Shown: positions 8,612 to 17,186 of the stretch, piece by piece
Numbering within the stretch: position 1 is the first letter of the stretch
How the letters are laid out: every line of letters begins with the position of its first letter
The notes under the pieces: generated by a model
Databases searched by the model: none
What the model was told of the DNA's origin: nothing
What the model saw: only the letters and a program-made list of their open reading frames with translations
Source of the DNA: Parasutterella secunda
GTDB lineage: Bacteria > Pseudomonadota > Gammaproteobacteria > Burkholderiales > Burkholderiaceae_F
Length of the DNA: 64,000 bases
Direction: 5' to 3'
NCBI RefSeq assembly: GCF_016901835.1
Contig: NZ_JACJKX010000004.1
Coordinates: forward strand, 1 to 64,000
Position numbers and translations under genes: made by a program

Positions 8612-9415
8612 TTAGAAGGCAGGAACCACTGCACCTTGGTATTTGTCTTCAATGAACTTGCGCATTTCAGGCGAGGTCAAAGCCTTAGCAAGCTTTTGAA
8701 GCTCATCGCGCTTGTCACCCTTACGGACAGCAACGATGTTGGCATAAGGCGAGTCCTTACTTTCCATGTAAAGAGCATCCTTCATCGGGTTGAGATTCAC
8801 ACCCAAAGCATAGTTGGAATTGATCACGGCAAAATCGACGTCATCCAACGCACGAGGCAACACCGCGGCTTCCATTTCAATAATCTGAATTTGTTTGGGA
8901 TTGTCAACAATATCAGCAGGTGTTCCGTTAACACCGACGCCATCCTTTAATTTGAAAAAGCCTGCGTCAGACAAAATCTTCAACGCACGACCACCGTTGG
9001 TGGGGTCATTCGGAATGGCAACTTTGGCGGCATCGGCAATAGTCTTAATATCTTTGACTTTCTTGGAGTACACACCCATCGGTTCAATGTGAACAGCTAC
9101 CAATGATTCAAGTTGCAACTTGCGTTCGGCGGCGAAATTATCCAGATAAGGCTTGTGTTGGAAGAAGTTGGCATCGAGTTCCTTGTCAGCCAATGCCATG
9201 TTGGGCTGAACATAATCGGTAAATTCAATGACTTCAAGCTTAACCCCTTCTTTAGCCAACATGGGCTGAGCCGCTTTCAAAATGTCTGCGTGCGGCACAG
9301 GCGAGGCTCCCACTTTCAAAATGCCGCTTTGAGCGGCATCATCTGTGCATCCGGTAATCAGTCCGCCTGCAGCAATCGCGCACAGGCAAAGTGAAATAAG
9401 TGAACGACGTTTCAT
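8612..9415 (-). CDS. metQ: MetQ/NlpA-family methionine-binding lipoprotein
   Basis: The substrate-binding lipoprotein of a methionine ABC importer, anchored to the outer face of the inner membrane. Signal peptide with lipobox LITGC (Cys23), then the NlpA fold with typical motifs VGASPVPHADIL, DANFFQHKPYL, IPNDPTNGGRAL and the end KYQGAVVPAF. The 267-aa length is normal. The start has GGAG nine bases upstream. The ATPase and permease (metN, metI) are absent from this neighbourhood, so this copy works with a transporter encoded elsewhere or has another role. Confidence 0.88.
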   Translation of the reverse strand: MKRRSLISLCLCAIAAGGLITGCTDDAAQSGILKVGASPVPHADILKAAQPMLAKEGVKLEVIEFTDYVQPNMALADKELDANFFQHKPYLDNFAAERKLQLESLVAVHIEPMGVYSKKVKDIKTIADAAKVAIPNDPTNGGRALKILSDAGFFKLKDGVGVNGTPADIVDNPKQIQIIEMEAAVLPRALDDVDFAVINSNYALGVNLNPMKDALYMESKDSPYANIVAVRKGDKRDELQKLAKALTSPEMRKFIEDKYQGAVVPAF

Positions 9416-9542
9416 TTTTGTTGTACTCCGTTTTTATAAAATCCGCCTCATTATCCCGTAAGTACGGCTCAATGGGAATACTCACTTTCCTTTAGATATG
9501 AGTAATAGAACCTAGATGGATACACTGAAACATTTTTTTCAC

Positions 9543-9596
9543 AGTGCACTTTCAAAAAAATTAAAAGTGGACTTTTAAAAATTTTAAAAGCGGAGT
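9543..9596. repeat. Three 23-bp-spaced near-palindromic repeats upstream of metQ/GNAT
   Basis: AGTGCACT (9543-9550), AGTGGACT (9566-9573) and AGCGGAGT (9589-9596), each followed by an A/T tract, start exactly 23 bp apart. They lie in the 285-base gap between divergent metQ and the acetyltransferase gene. The regular spacing, about two helical turns, suggests operators. No riboswitch was recognised in this gap. Confidence 0.55.
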
Positions 9597-9700
9597 TTTA
9601 ATCTTTTAAGAGTTACCTATCAGTTGGGAGGATAAAATCTGTGATCACGGAAATAATTCTGAACTAGAATAACTTCTTCCTACAATCTTTAGAGAGATCG

Positions 9701-10264
9701 ATGCGTTTTAGATTGGCCACACAGGGGGATGCTCAAGCACTACTGGATATCTACGCACAATATATCGATACACCGATTACCTTTGAGTGCGTTCTCCCGA
9801 GCCTTGAGGCTTTTAAAGAAAGAATTGCCTCAATTCAAGCCTTCTATCCGTATATTGTGGCTGAAGAAAACGGACGCATTCTGGGCTATGCTTATGCACA
9901 TCGCCACATGGAGCGCGAAGCTTACCAGTGGAATGCAGAACTCTCTGTCTATTTAGACCGCACCTGCACGTCTCTCGGAATCGGAACGTTGCTTGTCACG
10001 CGATTAATTCAAATCCTCAAGCTTCAGGGTATTCTGAAAGTCACAAGCGGTATTACACAACCCAACGAGAAAAGCGACGGATTACATAAAAAGTTAGGAT
10101 TCAGATTGGTTGGAACCTATGACTGCGCAGGCTTTAAAGCCGGAAAATGGTACAACGTCAGCTGGTTTCAAAAAGATATCGGAGAGCACACTTTAGCGCC
10201 ACATGCTCCCGTCGGTATCAATGAGGTGTCGCCCGAAACGATTGAAGAAATTTTAAAGGCCTAG
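9701..10264 (+). CDS. GNAT N-acetyltransferase, MnaT/Pat-like
   Basis: A 187-aa acetyl-CoA-dependent N-acetyltransferase resembling phosphinothricin/methionine-sulfoximine acetyltransferases. Visible features: TPITFEC early, the strand and motif A region AELSVYLDRTCTSLGIGTLL (the usual Arg/Gln-x-x-G-x-G/A is present as SLGIGT), and NEKSDGLHKKLGFRLVGTY near the C-terminus. Natural substrates of this branch are amino-acid analogues. The last 25 residues extend past the usual fold. Single gene. Confidence 0.8.
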   Translation: MRFRLATQGDAQALLDIYAQYIDTPITFECVLPSLEAFKERIASIQAFYPYIVAEENGRILGYAYAHRHMEREAYQWNAELSVYLDRTCTSLGIGTLLVTRLIQILKLQGILKVTSGITQPNEKSDGLHKKLGFRLVGTYDCAGFKAGKWYNVSWFQKDIGEHTLAPHAPVGINEVSPETIEEILKA

Positions 10265-10270
10265 TTAAAA

Positions 10271-10304
10271 TTTCGGCCCGTTTGGAAAATCCTCTCGGGC
10301 TAAA
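10271..10304. terminator. Weak hairpin between convergent GNAT and ribB
   Basis: GCCCG (10276-10280) pairs with CGGGC (10296-10300), flanked by ATTT and AAAT. Marginal terminator. Confidence 0.35.
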
Positions 10305-10320
10305 ATCCTGTCTATTTCAA

Positions 10321-10974
10321 TCAGCAATTAAACGCCTGGCGATAGCGAACCAAGTCTTCAACCGTAATCACACAAAGACCGTGCAGGTTGGCAAATTCGC
10401 AAACCTGAGGCAATTTAGCCATGGTGCCGTCTTCGTTCATGAGTTCACAGAGAACGCCTGCGGGATTGAGTCCTGCAATACGCATTAAATCAACTGTAGC
10501 TTCAGTGTGTCCGCGGCGTTCAAGCACGCCGTTGGCGCGTGCGCGAAGCGGATAGACGTGGCCCGGACGCAGTAAATCCTCCGGTTTACCGTTGGGGTTG
10601 GCAGCCGCCTTAATGGTCGTGACACGATCCTTTGCACTTACTCCGGTTGTACAGCCGTGCGCGGCTTCAATCGAAACACAGAAAGCTGTGCCTTGCGTGT
10701 TGGTATTGTTTTCAACCATTTGGGGTAATTGCAGGCGTTTGCAGTCTTCGTCACGTAAACACACGCAGACAATACCCGAGCAGGCACGAATCATCAGAGC
10801 CATTTGCTCAACGGTCAAAAAGTCCGTTGATAAAATCAGATCCCCTTCATTTTCACGATTTTCATCGTCAACGACCATGACACCACGGCCGGCACGTAAA
10901 TCGGCAATGGCGCGCTTAACACGCGTATAACTGTCTACACCATATTGAGCCAGAAGGTTTTCAGACTGATGCAT
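10321..10974 (-). CDS. ribB: 3,4-dihydroxy-2-butanone 4-phosphate synthase
   Basis: Converts ribulose 5-phosphate to dihydroxybutanone phosphate and formate, the carbon source of the riboflavin xylene ring. The 217-aa length equals E. coli RibB, so it is the stand-alone enzyme and not a RibBA fusion. Signatures: the acidic metal-binding loop [12 protein letters not shown], TPxSxxD-like [18 protein letters not shown], and GHTEATVDL with the catalytic His/Glu. AAAGGA precedes the ATG. An FMN riboswitch directly upstream controls it. Confidence 0.97.
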   Translation of the reverse strand: MHQSENLLAQYGVDSYTRVKRAIADLRAGRGVMVVDDENRENEGDLILSTDFLTVEQMALMIRACSGIVCVCLRDEDCKRLQLPQMVENNTNTQGTAFCVSIEAAHGCTTGVSAKDRVTTIKAAANPNGKPEDLLRPGHVYPLRARANGVLERRGHTEATVDLMRIAGLNPAGVLCELMNEDGTMAKLPQVCEFANLHGLCVITVEDLVRYRQAFNC

Positions 10975-11022
10975 ACAAGTATCCTTTCTTTAAAAGACAT
11001 TTAAAAATCGCATCAGGGAAAG

Positions 11023-11050
11023 TGAAGGCGCAAAGAAAAATACGCCTTCA
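11023..11050 (-). promoter_or_regulatory. Hairpin between FMN aptamer and ribB start
   Basis: TGAAGGCG (11023-11030) pairs perfectly with CGCCTTCA (11043-11050). It lies in the expression platform about 50 bases before the ribB start. No U-tract follows on the minus strand, so a simple terminator is unlikely. It may take part in translational control. Confidence 0.5.
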
Positions 11051-11057
11051 TGAGGAA

Positions 11058-11200
11058 AGTTGTCGCTCTTTCTTCCGGACTATACCGTCGGTATCGGAAT
11101 CTCACCGATTCTGCTGACCGGGTGAAAATTGTTTTAACTTCCACCCGCGCTCGTGGACTGTTACCACCGGTGGGGAATTTCACCCCGCCCTGAGTCAGCC
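11058..11200 (-). ncRNA. FMN riboswitch (RFN element)
   Basis: On the minus strand the conserved RFN blocks appear in order: TCAGGGCGGGGTGAAATTCC near 11190, CCACCGGTGGTAA, GGTCAGCAGA, GAGATTCCGATACCGACGG, and TATAGTCCGGAAGAAAGAG near 11065-11085. The element binds FMN and represses riboflavin synthesis when FMN is plentiful. It lies between the hydrogenase stop and ribB and faces ribB. Confidence 0.95.
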
Positions 11201-11206
11201 GTGATT

Positions 11207-13051
11207 TTAACGCTTTTTCGCAGGCTGCGTATACCTTGCACTTAAAACCTGCCAAAGTTTTCGAATATCGGAAGGCTCTTTCTGAGCTTTCTTCGAGCGA
11301 TATTCGCAGTGAAGCAGGTCGTGTGCCAAGTGTGAACCCGGAGCGCCGAGCGTTTCGGCATAAAGCGCCGTGACTTCAGGATTCTTGTGCGACTCGCGAA
11401 TAGCGCACTCTTCATCAATTTTATAAATAGCTTCCTGCCGCACTCGGCTGAAGGGCTGATAGTTGTTTTTCTTTCTGGGTGTTCCGCCCCCTGAAATACA
11501 ACCGCCGGGGCAGGCCATCACTTCAACGAAGTCATAGATCACTTCGCCTCGGCTCATCTTATCTAAAAGCGCCTGTGTGCGAGCCAGACCATGCACCACC
11601 GCGACACGGATTTCTCCTAATTCGCCTAAATCCACCGTCGCTTCTTTGACGCCTTCTAAACCGCGTGTGGGTTCAAAAACCATGGGCTTCATACTTTGAC
11701 CGTCATGGGTTAAAGCGTAAGCCGTGCGAACCGCCGCTTCCATGACGCCCCCTGTGGTACCGAAAATAGCACCGGCCCCGGTATAGTCGGTAAAAAGATG
11801 TTCGTCTCGAGCCATGGGCTTACAATTTTTCAAGTGCATCCCGCAGCGACGAAGAAGTTTTGCCAATTCCCGAACGGTCAAAACAGCATCCACGTCCGGT
11901 CCGGCTTCTCGCGCAAGCGTCGGTCGCAAGGCCTCGCCTTTTTTAGCCGTACAGGGCATAACGGAAATGACGCGCAGTTTATCCCGCGAGACATTGAGTT
12001 TTTGGGGTAACAGCGCTTTAGCCAACGCCCCGAAGATCGCCTGCGGAGATCGGGTGGTTGAGAGATATTCCATCACCATCGGCGCGTGTTTTTCCACGTA
12101 ATTGACCCAGCCCGGGCAGCAGGAGGTAAACATGGGAAGCGCAACCTCGTGATCTTCTTTACGGGCTTTGAGGCGCTCCAAGAGTTCCGTCCCCTCTTCC
12201 ATAATGGTCACATCGGCTGCGAAATTCGTATCCATCACGTAATCGACACCAATGTGCTTTAAGGCATAAACAATAAGGGGCTCGACATTTTCGCCCGGCG
12301 TCATACCGAACTCTTCCCCAAGCGTCACACGAACGGCAGGGGCCAATTGGAAGATCGTGACCGTTTCCGGGTCATCAATCATGTTAAGCACCCGATCGGT
12401 TTCGTCTTTTTCACTTAAAGCACCGGTGGGGCAAACCAATGTGCACTGACCGCACTGTACGCACTTGGCAGAATCCGCCCAGCGCTTGGCACCCGTCATG
12501 GCAACGCCTGCCATGGTACCGAAATTATCAATGGTGAGCGCACCGATCCCCTGCACCTGGCGGCAGACTTCAACGCAGCGCCCGCAGCGGATGCATTTAT
12601 TGACATCACGGACAATGCCGGCAGACGAGTCATCAAAGACGCGATTGGCGACAAAGGTGTTCGGTGTCGGTGTATGAGTCATACCGATAAAAAGTGCGAC
12701 GTCCTGCAGCTCACAGTTGCCGTGCCGTGCGCAGCTCTTACAATCCTGCTCATGATCGGCAAAAAGGAGTTTCATCTGCAATTGCTGCATTTTGCGCACG
12801 CGCTCGTTGCGCGTGAAAATGCGTTGACCGGCCTTAATGGGCGTTGTGCAGGCCGTGACCACGTGACCGGTTTCTTCACCCTCGTCAAACACTTCAACCA
12901 AACACATGCGACACGTGCCCGGCGTATGGTTAAGGGGCATAAAGGCGCAAAGGGTCGGAATAAAAACGCCGGCGTCTTTGGCCACCTGTAAAATCGTTTG
13001 TCCTTCTTGGAAAGAGACTTTCTGACCGTTAAACCAAGCAAAATTTTCCAT
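11207..13051 (-). CDS. [FeFe] hydrogenase catalytic subunit
   Basis: A 614-aa group A [FeFe] hydrogenase that interconverts H2 and protons plus electrons. Order of domains: NuoG-like [2Fe-2S] (C35, C47, C50, C68); His-Cys3 [4Fe-4S] (H100, C104, C107, C113); two [4Fe-4S] clusters (C153/156/159/163 and C197/200/203/207); then the H-domain. H-cluster motifs are complete: TSCCPGW (309-315), MPCTAKK (365-371) and EVMACPGGCISGGG (C514, C518). By analogy with CpI, C311 would relay protons and C312 would ligate the cluster. A C-terminal tail holds more conserved-looking residues. The start has AGGAGAG upstream. It lies 14 bases downstream of the NAD(P)H-linked partner gene, so the pair is an operon. 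No hydEFG maturases are in the window. Confidence 0.96.
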   Translation of the reverse strand: MENFAWFNGQKVSFQEGQTILQVAKDAGVFIPTLCAFMPLNHTPGTCRMCLVEVFDEGEETGHVVTACTTPIKAGQRIFTRNERVRKMQQLQMKLLFADHEQDCKSCARHGNCELQDVALFIGMTHTPTPNTFVANRVFDDSSAGIVRDVNKCIRCGRCVEVCRQVQGIGALTIDNFGTMAGVAMTGAKRWADSAKCVQCGQCTLVCPTGALSEKDETDRVLNMIDDPETVTIFQLAPAVRVTLGEEFGMTPGENVEPLIVYALKHIGVDYVMDTNFAADVTIMEEGTELLERLKARKEDHEVALPMFTSCCPGWVNYVEKHAPMVMEYLSTTRSPQAIFGALAKALLPQKLNVSRDKLRVISVMPCTAKKGEALRPTLAREAGPDVDAVLTVRELAKLLRRCGMHLKNCKPMARDEHLFTDYTGAGAIFGTTGGVMEAAVRTAYALTHDGQSMKPMVFEPTRGLEGVKEATVDLGELGEIRVAVVHGLARTQALLDKMSRGEVIYDFVEVMACPGGCISGGGTPRKKNNYQPFSRVRQEAIYKIDEECAIRESHKNPEVTALYAETLGAPGSHLAHDLLHCEYRSKKAQKEPSDIRKLWQVLSARYTQPAKKR

Positions 13052-13065
13052 GATTGACTCTCTCC

Positions 13066-15087
13066 TTACACCGCTTGGTTTTGAATATGAGTGATGTTAC
13101 CGGGAATCGGCAATTGCGTAACCACTCCGTAGATGCGGTAGCAGCGCATGCAACGATTGGCTTCAGCAATAGCTTCGCCTTCTGTCATCGATAAGTCAAC
13201 TTCTTCAAAGTTGCCTCTCCGTTCCTCAGAAGACAGGGTCTTTAATTTATGACGCGGTGCCGGACACAGATCGATCTTCGGATCGGTTTCTTTCATGAGT
13301 TCACCCTTTTTGATGAGTTCGCCCATGCGGCGACGGGCCACAAAACCGACTGAGCCTCGGGTGAGGTATTCGTTAATGGACTGAGCGGCAATCTGACCTT
13401 GTGCCAAGCCGTCAATAAGCGTTGTGGGACCGGTGGCTGCGTCGCCTCCGGCAAAAACGCCCGGACGAGTTGTGGCGAGTGCTTCAGAAACCGAGATGTT
13501 GCCGCGCTTATCAAACATGATGCCGTCATCATCGCAGAGCACTTCCTGGTCAAGCCGTTGACCGATCGCCGCAATAAGATTCGTGCATTCAAGGACCGTT
13601 TCGGTACCTTCAATCTCAATGAGTTTGCCTCGGCGCGACCCCGGAACCTTTTCTTCGCGCATTTTGGCGATCTTCAAACCGGTGACCTTACCGTCAGCAG
13701 ATATGATTTCTTTTTGAACCGAGAGGAAATGAAAGACGATCCCCTCTTCTTTAGCGGCCACCACTTCTTCGTGATCAGCCGGCATCCCTTCTTCGGTACG
13801 ACGATAGACCACATGCACGGTGCCGTCCGTCAAACGAGCGGCCGAGCGCGCGCAGTCCATTGCCACGTTACCGCCGCCCACCACGACCACGTCGCCTGTG
13901 AGTTTAAAGGGGCGATTGCCGGTGACAGCACGTTCAACCTTTTGCAGGAAATCAATGCCGTTAAAGTAACCGGTGAGCGTCGTGTCTTCATTATCAAGAC
14001 CCAGATACATGCCCTTGGAACAACCGACGCCCAAGAAAATGGCGTTGTAGCCGCGATTGAAAAGGTCAGTCACCGAAAAGTCGTAGCCCAGGCGCTGGTG
14101 ATAGAAATAGCGGCCGCCCAATTGTTCAATCACATTGGTTTCACTTTCTAGCAGCCCCTTGGGCAAACGGTACTGGGGAATGCCCACCTGAGCCATGCCG
14201 CCTGCGTGGCTGTTGGCTTCAAAAATATCGACTTTATAGCCCTGAAGCAGTAAGTGATAAGCACAGTTGATGCCGGCAGGACCTGCTCCAACCACGGCCA
14301 CCTTCGGGCTCATGGGGTTGGTGTCGCGCTGAGCAAAGTTAAAGAGCTCTTCCATGGGACCCGTTGCATCGGCGGCATACCGCTTTAAATTCTTGATATC
14401 GACGGCGCTATCCAGATACTGACGACGACAGGCCTTTTCACAATAACGCACGCACACACGCCCGCAACTGCCGACCAAAGGATAGTGACGAAGAAGCACT
14501 GCCGCGCTCATTTCGGGTTCGCCCGCCTTAATGTAGTCAATATAGCGGGGAACATCGACGTGAGCCGGACAAGCCTCAATACAAGGAGCACTTAAAACCG
14601 TGTAGTAGTCATAGACGTTTTCGGCAACGGGCTGAGCCTGAAGGAGTTCATCAGGACAATATTGCAACGCGCCCAAAAGTGCCTCAGGCGTCGTCTGACC
14701 GATTCCGCAAAGACTGGTTTGCTTCATCTGTTCGGCTACAGTCTTCACGTACTCCCAATCCACCTCGGAGGCTTTCCCACGAACAACCTTACCCAATGCT
14801 TCAGCAATGACCATTACCCCGATTCGGCAGGGCGTGCATTTGCCGCAGGTTTCGCGCTCCGCTCTTTGGTAGTAACGCCAAAGTGAGAAAGCGAGATTAG
14901 CGCGCCGATCCATGACAATAAATCCCCTGTCACAGACAAAACTCATGATGGGGTTGCCGGGATTGAACTGAGAAAACTGATCAAGCGGCAACCCTTCAGG
15001 AGCCACCGGGGAGAATGTGGATCGATTGTCGTAAAAGCGCCCGTCCCAGACGCCGAAAATCAAGGGGTTCATAACTATTTTGCACAC
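13066..15087 (-). CDS. NuoF-like / GltD-like fusion flavoprotein, hydrogenase partner
   Basis: A 673-aa fusion. Residues about 45-150 match the C-terminal iron-sulfur part of NuoF (CGKCTPC at 81-87, C127) but lack the NuoF FMN/NADH domain. Residues about 155-620 are GltD/NfnB-like: N-terminal cluster cysteines (C169, C173, C208, C212, C216, C220), the FAD motif VVGAGPAG (265-272), the NAD(P) motif VVVGGGNVAMDCARSA and AGGDAATGPTTLIDGLAQG. It likely passes electrons between NAD(P)H and the hydrogenase encoded next. The start is uncertain: GTG at 15087 has AGGG close upstream; ATG at 15072 is five codons in. An in-frame stop excludes a longer start. A NuoE-like subunit is missing here. Confidence 0.88.
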   Translation of the reverse strand: MCKIVMNPLIFGVWDGRFYDNRSTFSPVAPEGLPLDQFSQFNPGNPIMSFVCDRGFIVMDRRANLAFSLWRYYQRAERETCGKCTPCRIGVMVIAEALGKVVRGKASEVDWEYVKTVAEQMKQTSLCGIGQTTPEALLGALQYCPDELLQAQPVAENVYDYYTVLSAPCIEACPAHVDVPRYIDYIKAGEPEMSAAVLLRHYPLVGSCGRVCVRYCEKACRRQYLDSAVDIKNLKRYAADATGPMEELFNFAQRDTNPMSPKVAVVGAGPAGINCAYHLLLQGYKVDIFEANSHAGGMAQVGIPQYRLPKGLLESETNVIEQLGGRYFYHQRLGYDFSVTDLFNRGYNAIFLGVGCSKGMYLGLDNEDTTLTGYFNGIDFLQKVERAVTGNRPFKLTGDVVVVGGGNVAMDCARSAARLTDGTVHVVYRRTEEGMPADHEEVVAAKEEGIVFHFLSVQKEIISADGKVTGLKIAKMREEKVPGSRRGKLIEIEGTETVLECTNLIAAIGQRLDQEVLCDDDGIMFDKRGNISVSEALATTRPGVFAGGDAATGPTTLIDGLAQGQIAAQSINEYLTRGSVGFVARRRMGELIKKGELMKETDPKIDLCPAPRHKLKTLSSEERRGNFEEVDLSMTEGEAIAEANRCMRCYRIYGVVTQLPIPGNITHIQNQAV

Positions 15088-15153
15088 AGACCCTGAGGAT
15101 TATAAGTGTGCTCTCTCCTTTTTGTTAGTATTCTTTGCTCCAAGCTCTGCGCA

Positions 15154-15195
15154 AAAAGTGCTCAAGTGGTTTTAACCACCTTCGCACTTTTTGTA
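15154..15195 (-). terminator. Long hairpin terminator
   Basis: CAAAAAGTGC (15154-15163) pairs with GCACTTTTTG (15186-15195), with an inner GTGGTT/AACCAC stem (15168-15181). It sits after the PLP-enzyme gene and insulates it from the hydrogenase operon. Confidence 0.8.
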
Positions 15196-15236
15196 GGACA
15201 CCGCCTGTCTTATCTTTCAGACGTAGTGTATCAGGC

Positions 15237-16331
15237 TTAGTGATCCGATTTAATACCTGCTCCGCACATAGTGATCAATGTATCAGGCGTCGGCCCGTAA
15301 AGTTCACAATAATGCAGATAGGCAGCGTAATTGGCAGCCGTCGTGTGTTCACAGTAAATACCGTGGGCAGCCAAATGCGCACGGGCCTCAAGAATTTTAT
15401 CCTCAGGGGCCGTCACAAAACGGATGTTATGGCGATAGGCCATATCCAAAAGTTCTGCGCCGCGACTGGGTTTGCCGATTGCAATGCCTTCGGCCATCGT
15501 TTCGGTCACCGGAACTTCTTCGGGTTCGGTTGCGTGATGTTTAGCCGCTTGATAAAGCGGATCACATTTTTCACTTTGAAGCGCAATAATCTGCGGGAAT
15601 TGATCAATGACACCTGAAGCCAATAAGTGTTCAAGCGCTTTGACTACTCCTATATAAAGCGTTCCGTTACCCACAGGCACCACGATGTTGGCAGGAATTC
15701 GTCCGAGCTGCTCGTAGGTTTCATAGATATAAGCCTTCATGCCTTCATAGAAGAAGGGATTAAAGACGTGATTGGCGTAATAGACGTGTTCTTCACGAAC
15801 CTTTGCGCGGCAGACATCGGCGCAATGATCGCGGCTGCCCGGCACTTCATTGACTTTTGCGCCGTGTGATTTGATCATGCGGATTTTCGATGGGCTCGTG
15901 CCATCTTTGACAAAGATTTCGCAACCGATTCCGGCCCGTGCTGCATAAGCGGCTACAGCATTGCCGGCATTGCCGCTTGAGTCCTGTACGCAGTCTGTCA
16001 CACCGATGGATTTCATGTGTGAGACCAAAGTGGCAGCTCCCCGGTCCTTAAAGGATAAGGTCGGCATGTAATAGTCCATTTTAAGAAGCACATTATCATC
16101 GAGGCGAATGATGGGCGTCATCCCCTCACCCATGGTGACGCTTTGCCAGGATTCATCATCAAGAGCCATAAAGCGGCGATAACGGAATTGATTCCATTGA
16201 GTCTTGTCAATGAGTTTTTCATCCCATTTGGGCGGCGTGAAATCCAATTCAAACAAACCGCCGCATTCACAACAGGGTTCTTTTGTTGTGACGGGAGTGA
16301 TTTTTCCGCATTTCGTACAAACGTAATTCAT
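15237..16331 (-). CDS. Threonine synthase-like PLP-dependent enzyme
   Basis: A 364-aa fold-type II PLP enzyme. The N-terminus carries a zinc-ribbon-like CxxC pair (C5/C8 and C20/C23), as in some threonine synthases and cysteate synthases. The PLP lysine is K95 in LSFKDRGAA. The phosphate-binding/substrate loops SSGNAGNAVAAYAARAG and PVGNGTLYIG are clear. True threonine biosynthesis is not certain: the gene follows a DauR-like regulator by 17 bases, which fits a catabolic or lyase/thiolase role. AGGAG precedes the ATG. Last gene of the operon before a strong hairpin. Confidence 0.8.
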   Translation of the reverse strand: MNYVCTKCGKITPVTTKEPCCECGGLFELDFTPPKWDEKLIDKTQWNQFRYRRFMALDDESWQSVTMGEGMTPIIRLDDNVLLKMDYYMPTLSFKDRGAATLVSHMKSIGVTDCVQDSSGNAGNAVAAYAARAGIGCEIFVKDGTSPSKIRMIKSHGAKVNEVPGSRDHCADVCRAKVREEHVYYANHVFNPFFYEGMKAYIYETYEQLGRIPANIVVPVGNGTLYIGVVKALEHLLASGVIDQFPQIIALQSEKCDPLYQAAKHHATEPEEVPVTETMAEGIAIGKPSRGAELLDMAYRHNIRFVTAPEDKILEARAHLAAHGIYCEHTTAANYAAYLHYCELYGPTPDTLITMCGAGIKSDH

Positions 16332-16348
16332 GATAAAGCTCCTGATAA

Positions 16349-17020
16349 TTAACGTTTTCCATGAATTTCATCGAGGTACCCGTAAAGAGTAACCTTAGAA
16401 AGACCGAGCTTGCCTGCGACATACTCCATAGAGCCTTTGACTAAAAAGACACCGCGCTCATCCATAAAGCGAATGAGTTCGAGTCGGTCGTCTCGACTGT
16501 TCCGACCTTCTGCAATCAGTTCATTGACCATCGAGTCAATCATGTTATTGACAAATTGCCGGACACTGTCTTCTTTTGCAGGTGAGGCGACTGTTTCAGT
16601 TTCAGAGTGTTCGGCAATGACTCTTTGCCCTTCCCCTGCTTTGGGTTTACCGTGAAGGAGGTTTTGGGCCCAATTCATTAAATCGTTGGCCCGCGTCGTG
16701 TCGATGTTGATACAAAGCGCACCGATCAACTCTTTTTTCTCATTTCGTATTAAAAGAGAAGATGAACGGATGAGCCGTCCGTCTTTTTTAAATAAATAGT
16801 TATCGACCACACCGTCTTCGGGGTTACCGGCAAAGACAGCTTTTTCAATCAAGTGGTGAAAAGTCTGTCCGATTTTACGTCCTGTCACTTCGCCGTTGGC
16901 CACATAGACCACTGAGTGCTGAGGAGTGGACATGTCGTGGAGCACCACTTCAGCATCGGGAAAAGTGCGGGCGATCAGCTCAGCCACAGAGAAGTATGGA
17001 ATCAGTTTTTCGTTTTGCAT
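16349..17020 (-). CDS. YheO/DauR-like transcriptional regulator
   Basis: A 223-aa regulator with an N-terminal PAS-like YheO domain (about residues 8-115; FPDAEVVLHD, RSSSLLIRNEKKELIGALCINID) and a C-terminal DauR-type helix-turn-helix (about 165-222; GSMEYVAGKLGLSKVTLYGYL). DauR-type proteins regulate amino-acid catabolic genes such as D-arginine use. First gene of a two-gene operon with the PLP enzyme. No clear ribosome site at the ATG. The ligand is unknown. Confidence 0.88.
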   Translation of the reverse strand: MQNEKLIPYFSVAELIARTFPDAEVVLHDMSTPQHSVVYVANGEVTGRKIGQTFHHLIEKAVFAGNPEDGVVDNYLFKKDGRLIRSSSLLIRNEKKELIGALCINIDTTRANDLMNWAQNLLHGKPKAGEGQRVIAEHSETETVASPAKEDSVRQFVNNMIDSMVNELIAEGRNSRDDRLELIRFMDERGVFLVKGSMEYVAGKLGLSKVTLYGYLDEIHGKR

Positions 17021-17186
17021 GCAATAAGTTTAATAAAGAGATTCTCTCCGATCAATAAAAAATTATATACAGTAATAAAAAATTATTTCAAAATAATTGA
17101 TACTTTTAGATCAGAAAGGATTTTCCTTGCGAGTCAAGAGTTGAGTAGAATGAATCAATCTGTTAAGTTTTTCGAATGGATTGATC

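Noticed and set aside
9416-9700. Possible SAM riboswitch before metQ
   Set aside because: No known SAM aptamer consensus could be recognised; only the 23-bp repeats stand out.
11013-11255. 80-codon frame overlapping the FMN riboswitch
   Set aside because: It is only an open frame across the conserved aptamer RNA; no ribosome site or protein-like composition.
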